Positions 34,741 through 47,780 of a DNA stretch of 64,000 nucleotides are shown here, one piece after another. The notes under the pieces were generated by a model. It saw nothing but the letters and a program-made list of their open reading frames with translations. It was not told the DNA's origin and made no database searches. This DNA comes from Epiperipatus broadwayi (taxonomy: Eukaryota > Onychophora > Udeonychophora > Euonychophora > Peripatidae). Each line of letters opens with the position of its first letter. Position 1 is the stretch's first letter. The position numbers and the translations under genes are program-made. The stretch covers positions 2,432,224 to 2,496,223 of the forward strand of contig JAQFVV010006336.1 of NCBI GenBank assembly GCA_028023455.1, read 5' to 3'.

Positions 34741-35480
34741 ACATATATATATATATAATCAATCTTAAACCAAATTGAAAGAGGCAACTAAAATAAATAA
34801 AAATTTATTTAACACATGAGATCAGGCTTATAATTGAAACCTTATCAAAATGTTTCCTCTTTTAAAATCATATGATCAACTGTTCTACAGCAAAATTTAT
34901 TTTGTTTAAAATTGATTATTATTTTAAATTTTATAAAAACAAGATATTATTGTGAACAATTTTTACAGTTTGGAATTTGACTATTTGAAGCATATGCATA
35001 TAATGTTCTAAGAGTTATTAAATATTTACCTGCACTCTATATTATAATATTTGAATATCCAATACTAACCTACTCTAGTAATTTAATAAATCTGCTTTCA
35101 CATAATTTTATTTAATGCAGTTATGGATAAAATTAAAATTTAATAAACAGTGCTAAAAATGAATATAATATAATCAGTAAAAACGATTCTATTTTATTTC
35201 AAACTCGTTCTTATATGTATTTAAACCTAGAAAGCTATTTTTATAGGTAAGAGAATGTAAAAGTTTAGCATCTCTTTTGACATCCTGCAAATAATATTTT
35301 TAACTTCTCCAGAAAGTTGTATATGTTTATATGAATAGTTATTATAATAATAAATAGAAATGAGGAGATAATATCCATTCAGTAGAGATAAACATTAACT
35401 TTTGATGTTACTAATAAATTATCAATTACAATTAATTAACAATTACTGAGACTAAACAAGTTTTTTCTCATAAACCTATA
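34741..35480. other. AT-rich spacer, no gene seen
   Basis: Nothing recognised beyond A/T runs. Confidence 0.6.
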
Positions 35481-35580
35481 ATAGGTTTTTTGTTGGGATC
35501 CTTGAATATATATATATATATTGTAACGGTATAGGTTTTTTGTTGGGATCCTTGAATATATATATATATATTGTAACGGT
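35481..35580. repeat. Exact 50-bp tandem duplication
   Basis: 35481-35530 and 35531-35580 are identical, each running ATAGGTTTTTTGTTGGGATC ... TTGTAACGGT with a short TA run inside. The following TGTAACGGTATGCACCCTC has the look of an LTR start, but there is no partner in the window. Confidence 0.95.
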
Positions 35581-37122
35581 ATGCACCCTCTCAATGAGAC
35601 AAGTTAAGGCAATCGAATCTCACTATAGTCAGATTTAAGTTCTTCATATAGGATGCCTTGAATGATGTGATTTAATTTTGATATAAACTATATCTGTTCC
35701 CAACAAATAACTTATTATTAATAAATTATTACATCTAAACTACATCAAATCAATTTTCACCTTAATTTACTTAACTGTTATGCTCAGATTTCAAAATTAG
35801 GGAAGTTTAATAATTGACTGTGTTCAGGGGTTTCTATCAATATACTAGAGTAATATTAATAACAAATCTCACTAACTCTTTGAAATGGGTTTCATGAAGT
35901 TAATGTAATAATCAATAAATATTATTATATTAAATGTTTGTTCTTATCTTATAAAATCAAATGAATAAATAAAACAAGATTGAAGACTTCATTTAGTTTA
36001 ATATAAAAAAACAATAATTATTTAGTTAACAAATAATAACTTAAACTTTATAATATATAAAAATTATTTATATATATACTTCCTTATATTAAAAATATAA
36101 ATATTCTATTTATTTACAGTAGATATATTTTCTAACTTATAACACTACATGATTTTATAATGTATATAAAATATAATTATCCAAATATTAAGACTTCTAT
36201 ATCAACACTATTATTAAAATTGCTCTAGAAATAAGTTTTGCAATGACTATACAAACCAATCTATAAAATAAAAATATGTCCATATATAAAATATGCTGGT
36301 CCATGTTTCTGCTTATTTGATATTTTATGATGCTGACTTTTATTGTCTTCAAATGAAAACTTTTCTTTCTAAAATTATTGGACATGTTTAATTAAAGTTT
36401 TCAATGTTTTCTATTTTCTTCCATACCCTAACAATGAAAACAATCAACATTGTACATTTGTTGAATATGTTTGAGATAATCTTTATATATGTAAATGGTA
36501 TCTACCTCCAATAAAAACCATCATAAAATTTACTATAAGATACCCCTAAATGAAGTCCTGCATTATTTATTCATTTTACATGAACAATTAAAAAAGACTG
36601 AATATTATAATAGTCAATTTTATAGTATCACATCCAGCAATTTGAATAATATTTTGATTGATTTTTTCATCTTGCCATTGTATTTTTAAATTTCCATTGA
36701 ACTAATTTAAAATAAACTTTTATGAGGTTTTTTAGTGAATGAATAGTGCTCTCAAATCTTATTATTATTTAATAAATTAATTAAATTAATAGCTCACTAT
36801 ATAGCTAATCTAGTTGTGTTGGAAAATATCCAACTTCTCAACTATCAAAGGCAGTAGCACATTGCAATCAGCATTGTAGCCTAAAATCTTAAAAAGAACT
36901 TTCTAAATTATAAATCTACCCAGGCATTTACATTTATTACATTCTCTCTTTGATAATTATTAAAGTTAGAATATGATTTTCTGAAGATTTGTGATAATAG
37001 TGTATTAGTTGTATTAAGTATTAAAGGTCTTTAGAAAAAAATAACTTTATTTAAAATTTCCAATTACATTTAACTGTTAATAATAGCACACAGTTTTATA
37101 TATGCATAATGTTTTGAGAAAT
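35581..37122. other. AT-rich spacer, no gene seen
   Basis: After a short more balanced segment to about 35680 the sequence is AT-rich with only chance open frames (36197-36385 minus, 36495-36689 plus) lacking domains. Confidence 0.55.
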
Positions 37123-37139
37123 ATTATTTTTTCCCCTTC

Positions 37140-37262
37140 TTCAAGTGTTACTGGCCTGACCAGTAACAGTAATAGCTTGTGAATCGAACCTGAATCCTTA
37201 GATTCTTGAATTTTGAATTTTACAGTAACATTCTAACCAATTGAACCAGTTATTAGAAATTT
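37140..37262 (-). mobile_element. tRNA-derived SINE on the minus strand
   Basis: The minus strand reads TGGTTCAATTGG (37248-37237, A box) and GGTTCGATTC (37190-37181, B box), about 46 bases apart, in a tRNA-like arrangement (ACTGGTTCAATTGGTTAGAA start). The part after the B box contains a small palindrome, TTACTGG-CCTG-ACCAGTAA (37148-37166), and ends near CTTGAAGAAGGGGAA. AGAAAT occurs on both flanks, a possible short or decayed target duplication. The anticodon arm is not well paired, so it is a SINE and not a tRNA gene. Confidence 0.7.
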
Positions 37263-37995
37263 CATATATTTACTTATGAGGTTTCTCCTGATTTCTACAC
37301 TTATTTCTAAAAGCAAAGTTGATTATTGGTTTCTATACAAATAAAGTTACACTTTCTTGAGGATTTCTTCACACCATTTGCTGTTAGAGAACATGAACAT
37401 TTTAAATATTAATTATTAAACCAATTTATATTTTGCATTTAAAATACTAAGAACATCTTGAAAATCATCTTTTAAATTGCAAAAAGTAGCACATCCATCT
37501 GCATAGTATAAATGCAGCATCCAAAAAGAAGGTTTTGTCTTCACTTTCAATTGATTCAAATTAAAAATTTCACTATCAACCCTGTATCATATCTTGATCT
37601 CTTATTTATTAAATTGCTTTTAAATAGTTATCAAATATTACTATTATTGAAATTGAAAGCAATTTTGTAGAAAGCACACATGCTTCTTTAACATTAATTG
37701 CCACAAATAGCTAAAAACAATTGGTGAGCAACCAACTTATTTCAAACAATAGTAAAATCAATTTATAAATCATTATTTTATTGGTGAGAGCTTTCATGCA
37801 TTTTTTGACAGCACAAACTATGTTGATACTTAAAACTATACTATGTCTCTGACAACCATTTATCTGACACTGGAAGCAACCCATGTAATAAAATCTTTAA
37901 GAGTATCTTTGCAATAATAAATAATGATATTTCACAATTATTGCATTCTTCTATTAAATTTATTTTTATAAATGACAACAATAGTAACAACATTA
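37263..37995. other. AT-rich spacer, no gene seen
   Basis: No recognisable feature. Confidence 0.6.
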
Positions 37996-37997
37996 AA

Positions 37998-38016
37998 ATC
38001 ACATGGCACTATTTCA

Positions 38017-38064
<48 letters not shown>

Positions 38065-38080
38065 TAGAAATAGTGCCATA

Positions 38081-38111
<31 letters not shown>
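37998..38111. repeat. (TA)n-centred inverted repeat
   Basis: GGCACTATTTCATGAATA, then about 40 bp of TA, then TATTCATAGAAATAGTGCC form an imperfect hairpin; a second TA run (38082-38111) follows. Confidence 0.85.
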
Positions 38112-38116
<5 letters not shown>

Positions 38117-40457
38117 TTCAATATAACACTCATATTTTAAAATGTCAACAATTATTTTATCAGGACATGTAGTCTTTTCATTTTTAAGATAACAACGTGC
38201 TATTTTGACTTTTCTAAGCAGAATATCTTTGTCCACATCTAAATAAATAGATTAATGGATATATTATTAAAAGTCATCCTCCCAGTTTTCGAATTATTAT
38301 TCAAAAGATAAACAAAATACTTTTTACACCTGCTCCAAATATTCTTTATACAAGAGAATGCCATTGCTTAATTTAATACAATTATTGTAACAATTCTGAG
38401 ACTCTTCTCTTGCTTTCAGCATAACCATGATTATCCAATGTATGTCTGTACAGTACACAGTTTTAATTTAATCACTTTAAAACATTCTTGTCATTTGTTA
38501 AAATTCTGCCTTCAATTTTCTATCTTTGTCATATAGTTTTACATTTATTAGTCTATTAAGCAGAAAATGTGACATTTTTTTTTTTACCTAAATCATTAAT
38601 AATAAGATAATTAACAGAAAACCAGTTATGATTTTTTGTTAGTGAACTCCAAAGTAGATTTATTGTCTCTATAACAAATTTCTTAAATGCATCTGCAATA
38701 TGACAAGGCTAAAAGTTCAAATTAGCCATTTTAATGTTTAATACCTATTGAAATTTAGTACATATAGTAGATACTTTTAAAATATAAACATCATTTTTGC
38801 AAATATTGTAAAAATAAAATCTAACAATTTTAGGAGGAAAAATTCATTAATGTAACTATTATTTTAACTTTGAAACTCAATAATCTATGATCTGTTCCAC
38901 AATATGTACTACTATGTCTTGTCTAATATGAACTTCTTTTGTATTCTGATTTCTAACTATCCAGTAATCTCTTAAATCCATTATTTTGAGCAAGATTGTT
39001 TTTTTATGTTTTTAGAGTGATTTTTAATTAGTCTATGTGTTGTGAAAAAATTTAATAACAACATATCAAGTAAATTTGAACAACCAATCCATTACTTCCA
39101 ACAATTTTGCGGCAAAGTCTTCTATTTGTATCAATACATGCATTACTAGTTTCCAAAATAAAAAAAGGATTTATTAATGAAATTTCTGTAATAATATTTT
39201 CCAACAAGGAATAAAAACTCTTATTTCTCTTAATTTAATATTGTAGTGGATGCACTAATAAAATGAGCCATTGTCTCAATATGTATGATATTTTAACACT
39301 GTTTTCCTTTCATTAATATGATGAGAAATTTCAAGACTTGAAGATAATATTTTTTTTTTGCAGAATTTGGCTTTTACAATAAATCCAATGTCATGCATTC
39401 TCCTTTCACTCTCTGATTTGCTCTTTCAAAAAGATTTGTAGTTATCCATTTATTTCTATTAAACTTTCTTCTGCCTGCTAAAGCACTTCACTATACCAAT
39501 CTTAATTCTGGATGGTTTTAGCTACTAATACTTATACAATCATGATCTTGAAAAGTTTATATCATATAATGTTCACATATTCCATATACTTATATTTGAA
39601 AAAGGGGAGAGGGGTTAATTCTTATCATTAATATTTTCTTTCTTGTTTAACCATTATTTTTTATTTTATTATTTATCATGATGCAATGAATAATCCACCA
39701 GTCATGAGAACTCAGCTTTACTGTGTGATATAGGCCGTTTATAGACATTTTTAGATCATTTCCATTTTTACAGAATGCAGAGAATCACTAAATAAGGTTG
39801 TCTATACATATTTTTTGCTAGACAAAACTCCTGTCTCAATATCAATTCAAACTCACTTACTAGTAATTTTGATACATTGAGCAAAGTTAACCCACTAAGC
39901 CTGTCACTATCATGGCTTATTTAATTATTGAAGGTTTGAACTAAAATAAAAAGATGTAAAAAAGCAAATTGAAGTCAAAACTGTTATGCATGTAATTAAT
40001 GAATGGAAATGTTGCTTTACAAATACAAATTCATTATCATAATTACTATATAAAAATATCAATAGCTTATGAGCTTTACAACTGGTTTCTACACATTTTT
40101 AAAAAATCTAAAAGAAAAACAATGGAGACACAAAAAAATTATTGGTATTGAAAACAGTGTCAAGTTTTTGATGTTCCACCATACTATTATTTAAGGCAGT
40201 AGGAGAAACTTTTAGCTGGACAGTTAACCTTAATTTCTTAAGGCCATTTCACTATATGTCATATATAAATAATATTTTAATATACATTTTAAAACTTTCA
40301 GTCTTATAATAATGATTATTATATAATTAATTGCATTAGACTTTTATTAATATACTTATTTCGTTTTTCTTGACTATAGAAAGTTTTATAAAATTATCCT
40401 TTATATTTTTAATATATTTTTAAGTTAGCCAATAAACATCACATGCTTGTTTATAAC
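38112..40457. other. AT-rich spacer, no gene seen
   Basis: No coding sequence, RNA gene or repeat recognised in either strand by eye. Confidence 0.55.
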
Positions 40458-40668
40458 TGTATTAAAACAGGCAAAACTCTCTATACAGTGTTATCACTCA
40501 GTACAGGCAGAGTAATCAATTGATGCCAGAAGCTTGTGCACAAAATCTCCACCTAATGCCTAAATGAGTGGTGATTTTATGTACAAGCCTTCTGGAATCC
40601 ATTGATTACTCTGGCTTGCACTGAGTGTCAATTCTGTATGGAGAGTTTTGCCTTGTTTAATAATTTTT
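40458..40668. repeat. Palindromic MITE-like element
   Basis: The arms (40458-40555 and 40568-40668) are imperfect reverse complements, beginning TAAAACAGGCAAAACTCTC and ending GAGAGTTTTGCCTTGTTTA. A half copy lies within the LINE at 21063-21175. There is no coding content. Small size, inverted arms and a second copy are MITE-like, but no target duplication was identified. Confidence 0.8.
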
Positions 40669-43600
40669 AACTTAGCTTTTTTGTTTACAATTTATTCTAT
40701 AACATATATGAAAAATAAATATATTGTCCTGAATTTGTATCTTTTCTTTTAATTTTTCTATCAAGTTTTTTATTTGTTTCATTTTTATTTTTGCTGACTG
40801 ATTTATATAAGTCTTATTGCATTAATCACAGTTAATTTTATAGAGTATTCTTATTTATTTTTAACATATCACTATTTTATCATTTCCCTAAATATTTATT
40901 TTACTTTAATTCTACTGTTATGTCATAAAAAACTTTTTTCATTAAATTTTATATGCAGCCAATGGATATGATAGTGAAATCTATTTCTTATTTTTATGTA
41001 TATGTTTTCTTTTACTTCTTTTTATTATTTGTATCTTTATTATTTAAAAAAAATTTAAATATCTTTTCTTTTATAACTTATTTCTTCATAATCATTCTTA
41101 ATTTATAAATTTTGATTAATTATATCTTTTTCTTTTTGTCTTTAAAAGAATTTCAATAAATATAAATATAAATTATTAATTAAATAGTAAAAACATGTAT
41201 ATAAAGATAAAGTCAGATTCAATCCCACTTTCACTGAATATATATAAAAGTTTGAATGAAGAAAATATTCCAGAAAGTAGAATGAAAAAATTGCAGTTTT
41301 TTTAGAAAATATTTGTGAAATTCTAAAAAATTGATAACATCAAAAATAAACTAAGTACTTATAAAGTTAACTGTGACCAATTCGATATAATTTATTTAGT
41401 GAAATCAATAAATATTGTAAAGTAAAAGGCTATTATATGATAGAGAAATTAAAAGAAAAAATATAAATTGGAACTGTATATTTATTTATTTGATATATGT
41501 CACAGAATGAATTGTGAATAAAATATAAAAGTGATTAAATATTTTAAAAACTATATTAACAATGGTATTATTAGACTTTGTATATTCAGGAAAATATGAA
41601 TGTGTTTCAACATGGTTAAAGGCTTAAAGTAATTAGGTGGAAAATTATTCTTATTAGATGTCTGAAAGATTCAAAAACATATTTTAATATATTTTACAAT
41701 TATTTGATTTGTGCAGCACAAAATAGAAAATAATAATTTTGTATTTATTTATTAGTCTATATATATTTCATTTCTAATATATTTTATTTTTAGTGATGAC
41801 TACTAGAAGGAGTTGCTATAAAATATTTTATTTCATGTGATAATTATAAGTAAACATCTTGAAATAGTTCCTAATAATAATTTAAATATATTTCCCTTAA
41901 ACGTAAGTTGTTTATTGTCAATTTTTATAAAGTTGATCAATATTGTAAATTTTTAAAAAGACAACATATGTACAAGTGAAAGCTTGAAAATTTTAAAGTT
42001 AGAGCTTTTATTGCATACATATAAAGATGTGGACAAAATATTAATATATAAAATCAAACAATTTCTGCTGAAAATATTTACTTTTATATTGACAAGTGTT
42101 ATAATTATTAATAATAAAGACATTTTTATTTTTTATTTATTCTCTTTTCTTCTTAACTAATAAATGTGTATAAGCAAATAAAAATATGAAGTATCAAGTT
42201 ATAGTCTAATATAATAGTAAATAAAACATAATATTTTGATATCTTTATTATACTACGTACTATATCATTAAAATCGATCACTTAGATAATCCTCATCCTT
42301 TGTTAACTGGAGGTTGCCTTGACAACAGTTTGAGATTGTTGATTGTTATTGATAATGGAAATCTCTGAGTGTTGAATGATTTTAATGATTAGTTATAAAC
42401 TCACTTAGCCTTGGCTATTATTATGCTTAGTGTTTAAATGCTATGTCTATATAAATAGAAAAATAAATAGTTTATTGCTCAGAAGTTCAAATGGAATCTA
42501 AGCACCAGAAATGACTGAACTGAGCCATAATCCATGGAACTTGTGTTGTAAATCTTGTCAATGTTACTGCATTAAATCATATCAATTACTATTGTTATTA
42601 ATATCATGAAAACATTTCTCATCCAAATATAGGTGTTTATGTACTGTCAAATGCAAATAATCAACCATTGCATTTTCAATACTTTAGATTATATACATCA
42701 GCAAATCTACATTTGTCTGTCAAGTATATTTTTACATCAACTTAAATTTCTTTAGTAATATTTTAAATAACTAGTATTAATATCGTATTATTTACTTAAA
42801 CTACATATTTCTTAGTTTAGCAATTAATATAAATTAAAATTTTAAAGCTTAAAACTTTTTAAAAAACAAATTATATCTATTTTATAACTTTCTAAATTGC
42901 AATAGCTCTCCATGTCTATGAGTCACTTACTAATGAAACTCTAATTTTATTTCAGTATAATCACAAAATATCATAAACAAGTAGTACCAATAGACTTTTT
43001 ATACTTTCTCAACAATAAACCTTCTAGTTTTTAAGATTTTAAAACTCTGATAAAATTTTAATTAAAAAATAATTTTATTATTTATAGTTTTGAATAAATA
43101 TAAGTGTTTTCTGTATACTCTATAAATCTATATTATTACTGTCAACAGAAATTTTTAAGCCAATAAATTATTAAAATGACTCCATCACATGACTTTAACT
43201 GCTAGAAATGTTTAAAATACTATATATGCTTATTTTATATAGATATACAATTTTTAAAAAGCAATAATTTTATATTACAGAAACTTGAGTAAATTTTGAT
43301 TGATGTTTTGTGTTCAACTATATTAGTTATTAACTTGTAAGAAATTAATTTTGAGCAAGTTGTGCTACCTGTGGAATCTAGTTCTAGTAAAGAAGCCTAA
43401 AACAAACTTGTAATCCAATATAAACAAATAAAATTTATAATTTATATTTTAAAAATTAAAACACTATTGTGTATTATGATTTCAACATTCTCCATGGTAT
43501 TAGTGCAGTTGTATAGTGGCAGACCCAAAACTAAATATTGTTGATGAAGCTCACTTTTGTCTTTTTCATTTACTGATTTTGCATGATCTCCCAAACTCAT

Positions 43601-44150
43601 TTAATCATTTATTACTATTGATTTCTATTTAATTAATTACATTGATCATAACTTAAATAAAGATAGTGGACTATTATAAAATCAAACTTAAATATAAGTA
43701 ATACTAACAATAATCGCTTTCTATATTAAATACTTAATAAACATTTTTTTTAATTATTGTACATTTGGATTTCATATAAATAATATATAGATATGTTTAT
43801 ATTTATGTTACCACATACATGTTTTTAAAATGCATATTTTATATGCTACCATTCATGAATTTTGAACTTCACAACAAAGCTTGAAGCTAAATATCACAGG
43901 TAAAGTTGAATATTGCATTGTAAATTTTTTTTAATATTTAAATATAATATACATAGTAATAAGTGAATTAAAACATTCATATATTTACAATTATATAATA
44001 ATATTTAAAAAAAAACAATGCGAAATTATATGTGTATTCAACAAACAACATTAGTATTAATTTTAGTGCATACATATATAAATAAGTGTGTTCACATAAG
44101 AATTTTTATTCATTTATTTATAGATTGTGTTTCCTTCATTTAATATATAT
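40669..44150. other. AT-rich spacer; possible solo LTR at 42301-42571
   Basis: Mostly A/T runs. The 42301-42571 segment begins TGTTAACTGG, has TATATAAATAG followed by AATAAATAG, and ends in TGCA, with higher G+C than its flanks. These are LTR-like features, but there is no second copy and no clear target duplication. Confidence 0.4.
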
Positions 44151-44155
44151 ATATA

Positions 44156-44563
44156 TGTCCACAGATGGTGTTCTACCAAAAACACCGATCAAGCGTATGT
44201 TTTGTTTACATAAACGTCAGAGTAGTTAGTATTCACTATCTCTAACTATAATTCCACTTTCAGATCATGATTTCAAGCTATTTGCTATCATCAGTGAAAG
44301 ACAGGAATAAAGAAACTAGATCTAAACACAAACTGAGCGTTTATGAAACAATTTCTATTCAGCTTGCAAGCATGAATTTTTTAGACACGTAATGTCTTCA
44401 AACTCAGCATAGCAAACCAGATAGCTATATGGGTCTGATCTCAGTTCAGCATCACCACATAGTAGAAGCCTCTGCAATCTATATCATTGCAAGAAAGACC
44501 TCAAAGGTACATTTATGATAAACAAAAATGCAAGTTTTTTAACTTGCATTTTTGTTTATCATA
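44156..44563 (+). repeat. Family 1 repeat, long copy
   Basis: Starts TGTCCACAGATGGTG like the palindrome at 17911, continues through TTTGTTTACATAAACGTCAG and CAGATCATGATTTCAAGC, then diverges into a 3' part shared with 19569-19817 (CCAGATAGCTATATGGGTCTGA, CTCTGCAAT). It closes in a perfect 22-bp hairpin (44516-44537/44542-44563) with a TTTT loop. The inverted copy at 52941-53365 covers the same length. Non-coding, roughly 410 bp. Confidence 0.88.
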
Positions 44564-44630
44564 TATATATATATATATATATATTTTTCGGAAGAGCGGA
44601 AGAAGAGGTCGTATATATATATATATATAT
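44564..44630. repeat. (TA)n tract interrupted by a short G-rich insert
   Basis: TA runs at about 44562-44584 and 44612-44630 flank a roughly 25-bp insert (44586-44611) unlike anything nearby; it contains TCGGAAGAGCGG at 44588-44599. Confidence 0.85.
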
Positions 44631-47250
44631 TATCTCATCAATATTTTATTTATTTTTTCCTAATTGAAATATCCTGTCTAACTGACTTTTTGTCTTAGAA
44701 AGGCAATTTTTTTGATTTTTTTTTTTTATAATTTATGTAACAATTTACACACATATACACATAAATACACACATATGTATACGTGGTAGATCTAAAAAAA
44801 ATTATGTACGGCATTTTGAGTACTATAAATTTTTGATTCTAAATCCTGTTTTGTTTTACTTTTCAAATTTAATTCACGATTGATTTCCTTTTTAAACTTT
44901 TTATTACTGAACTAAACCAAATAAAAAACAAAATAAATTTAATATGAACAACGTATATTACATATGATTTCCTCATATTCAAATATTTAATTTAATTTAA
45001 TGTTATCTTTTTCAAAGTCAACATATATTTAAAATATTTATCTGAAAAAAAAAAAAAAACATTAAATAAAACAAACATGTATATAATACAAATAAAATAT
45101 TTTAAAAACTATTTTAGTTAGCAAATCTCCATCTTAAATTATTATTTAACAAAAAAAATATTTTGTTCAGAACTTTTTATTTTGCTTTGAAAAAGATTTA
45201 GTTAAAAAATAAAGCAAATTTAGAAATTAAAAAGAGTTCTTATATATTAAAAGTATAAAATAAGATGTTTCTTATTACTTAATTCAAATTGTTTTTCATT
45301 GATAATACTTTATTAGCATCCCTTTTGAAGATTTGTTTTAAGAGTATTAGTTTAAATTATGATATTCAAATAATTCTCTAGATTTATTTTATTTACTTGT
45401 ATACTAAATTACAGATACTCTAAATTACATTATTAATGTTAATTTAAAGTTTTATTGAACAAAAATAAATTTATACTTAGACAACAATTGCCATTTAACA
45501 TTTATTATGAATAAACTTTATGATATTGAACACACACTGAATATTTTAAATCTGTTACCAAGACAATTTTCATGGAAATGAAGAATTCTGTCACAGAGAT
45601 TGCCATGACAACATATTTAAGATTTCTGGGGTTATTAAACTTGGTCTAAAGTGTAATTTACATTTTTTGAACCATCTAACTTTATGCAAAAATCAAATTT
45701 ATTTTCTAATTATATGATTTTTTATCAATGTTAATCAAGCACACAATAGTTTTAAAAAAATTTCAATTTTGATATTTTAGATATTTAAAAATAAAAATTG
45801 TATAATCATTAATATATGTAAAAACACAACAAAAATAAGATAATACTAAAAAAATTGTGTTTACTTCAACACACATTTTCAAGTAAAAGAAGAATAGCAC
45901 AAAAAACACAAATATTTTTAATATGATGAAATTCATATTTTATAGAAAATAATGCACTACTTATTGAAAAAGCATATTAATTTGTGAAAAGAGATTGCAT
46001 GGTACATTTGCTATAAAGTCCAACTTTGTAACGTCTATCTTTAAACAATAGTATTTAAACGTGATTTTTACAATGGTAACTGTATTTAATTTATTAATTC
46101 ATATGCTTCAATATAACATTTGCAAAATTCAGAGAAATAAATCTTTATTGATAGTTGAATAGCATTACTCCATCAATGTCATTAAAAAGCTTTTTTTTTT
46201 TTTTGAAAACTTTAACATATGTTTCATCTTAAACAGTAAACTTTGATCAAAAGTTGTTAGGAAAATGATATTGATAGTGTAAACTCAAATAATTTGTAGT
46301 ATTGTTTTTTTACGCAATATATATTGATATTGCAAATACTTTTTAGGTAGTAAAAGTGCTATGAGAAAAGTTGATACTCCCATCTTCTAAACTATGGTAT
46401 TTAAGGGACTGCATAATGAGAAATAAAAATATAAATAAGTTTATTTTACATCAGATCATTATGATTGTTGCAGTAAAAATTGGTCTTATTCCACTCACAT
46501 TCATAACTTAATGTTCATTTTTTATAGGCACTGTGATAAATTTTATCAATTTTAAGCACTAAGTTACTCATTTTACTCTTCTTGATTCTTACTTTACTGA
46601 GGCATTAAATTTTTTAAAAGAATATATTATGTATGTAAATAATTTTATTCTTAGAATAATGTAAAAAGAATCAAGTTTGACTTTCTGAGAATAATTCCGA
46701 TATTAGTGATTTCATTAAAAGAAAACACGATGTGGATTTCTAAGAGTATTATAAAGATACTAAAGTAGTTATTTAACAACTGACAAGAAATATTAAAAAT
46801 GATTTATAGATTAAAATTGCAGAGATACAGTCTGAAACTACTTATGGGCATTTAAAATCATATTTGATTAAATAAATTCATACAATAAATTCTTGCATTA
46901 ATGTAAATGATTTTTATGTCAAACATCAACAGTTTTGTTTATTTAATATCTTAAATACATTTTTTGTAATTAGCATTCTCTTTAAAAGGCAAATATTATA
47001 AAAATGTATTGAAATTATATTCAAGATTTAAAATAATCAAAATTTGTTTTTCACACACACACAAAAAAAATAATCATTTTTTTTAAAATGCAAGAATTTA
47101 TTAGTGTAATTAGAGTTTAATTTGCATTTCATTAAATGATGACAATGATTTTTATGTGTTATTTTCATAATATTTTAAATAATGTTATAGAGATTGAGTA
47201 ATAGTTTTTAATGATATATCCCTTTTATATACTAATTTATATTTAAACTA
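44631..47250. other. AT-rich spacer; upstream LINE traces possible
   Basis: No gene recognised. Near 46700-46860 broken frames such as KIAEIQSETTYGHLKSY are faintly like the segment before the RT domain of the LINE that follows, but this is weak. Confidence 0.45.
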
Positions 47251-47254
47251 AGAA

Positions 47255-47780
47255 TTCAACTTACTGAATTAAAAATAGCTCTTGGTAATCTTAAAAATGG
47301 AAAATAAAACAGAAATTCTAGTAAAATAACTGGAAAACTTTTAGAATATTATAATGATATGTTATCTTCAAAAATATTGACATTTTGTAGGAACATATAA
47401 ACTCTTGAAAATATGCCAACTGATGTTAAGGATGCTTATATTGTTCCAATTTTTATAAATAAAATGGATAATAACAAGATTACAATAATTATTGTGGAAT
47501 GTCATTTTTATCTACTACAGCATATATTTTTTTCAAGAATTTTATTGAAAAGATTGTTTTTGGTCATAGGTTAATAGTTACTAAAGACTCATTCAAAAAA
47601 TAACTATATACATTAATGGTTTGTGTGAAAGAAAAGTACAAAACAAAAAGTATTAGGAATATGCTATTATTAATTTGATGAAGGAATTTGACTCTATTAA
47701 TTCAACACATTTGTCACACTATTTGAAATTACCTAATTTTCTTATAAAGTTTTTTATATTAAACAGATTCTATATAATAA
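47255..47780 (+). pseudogene. LINE reverse transcriptase remnant (N-terminal half)
   Basis: From 47261 one frame reads TELKIALGNLKNGK, a stop, KITGKLLEYYNDM, a stop, then TLENMPTDVKDAYIVPIF. These are the first conserved blocks of a non-LTR RT (LKNGKAxG, and IPxDxKDAxIxPIFKK). After frameshifts come HIFFSRILLKRL (the GKIFARILLNRL block) and INLMKEFDSINSTHL (the DLxKAFDxVN block, first catalytic Asp region). It corresponds to the half missing from the copy at 20440-21330 and may be the same family. Many stops; inactive. Confidence 0.75.
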
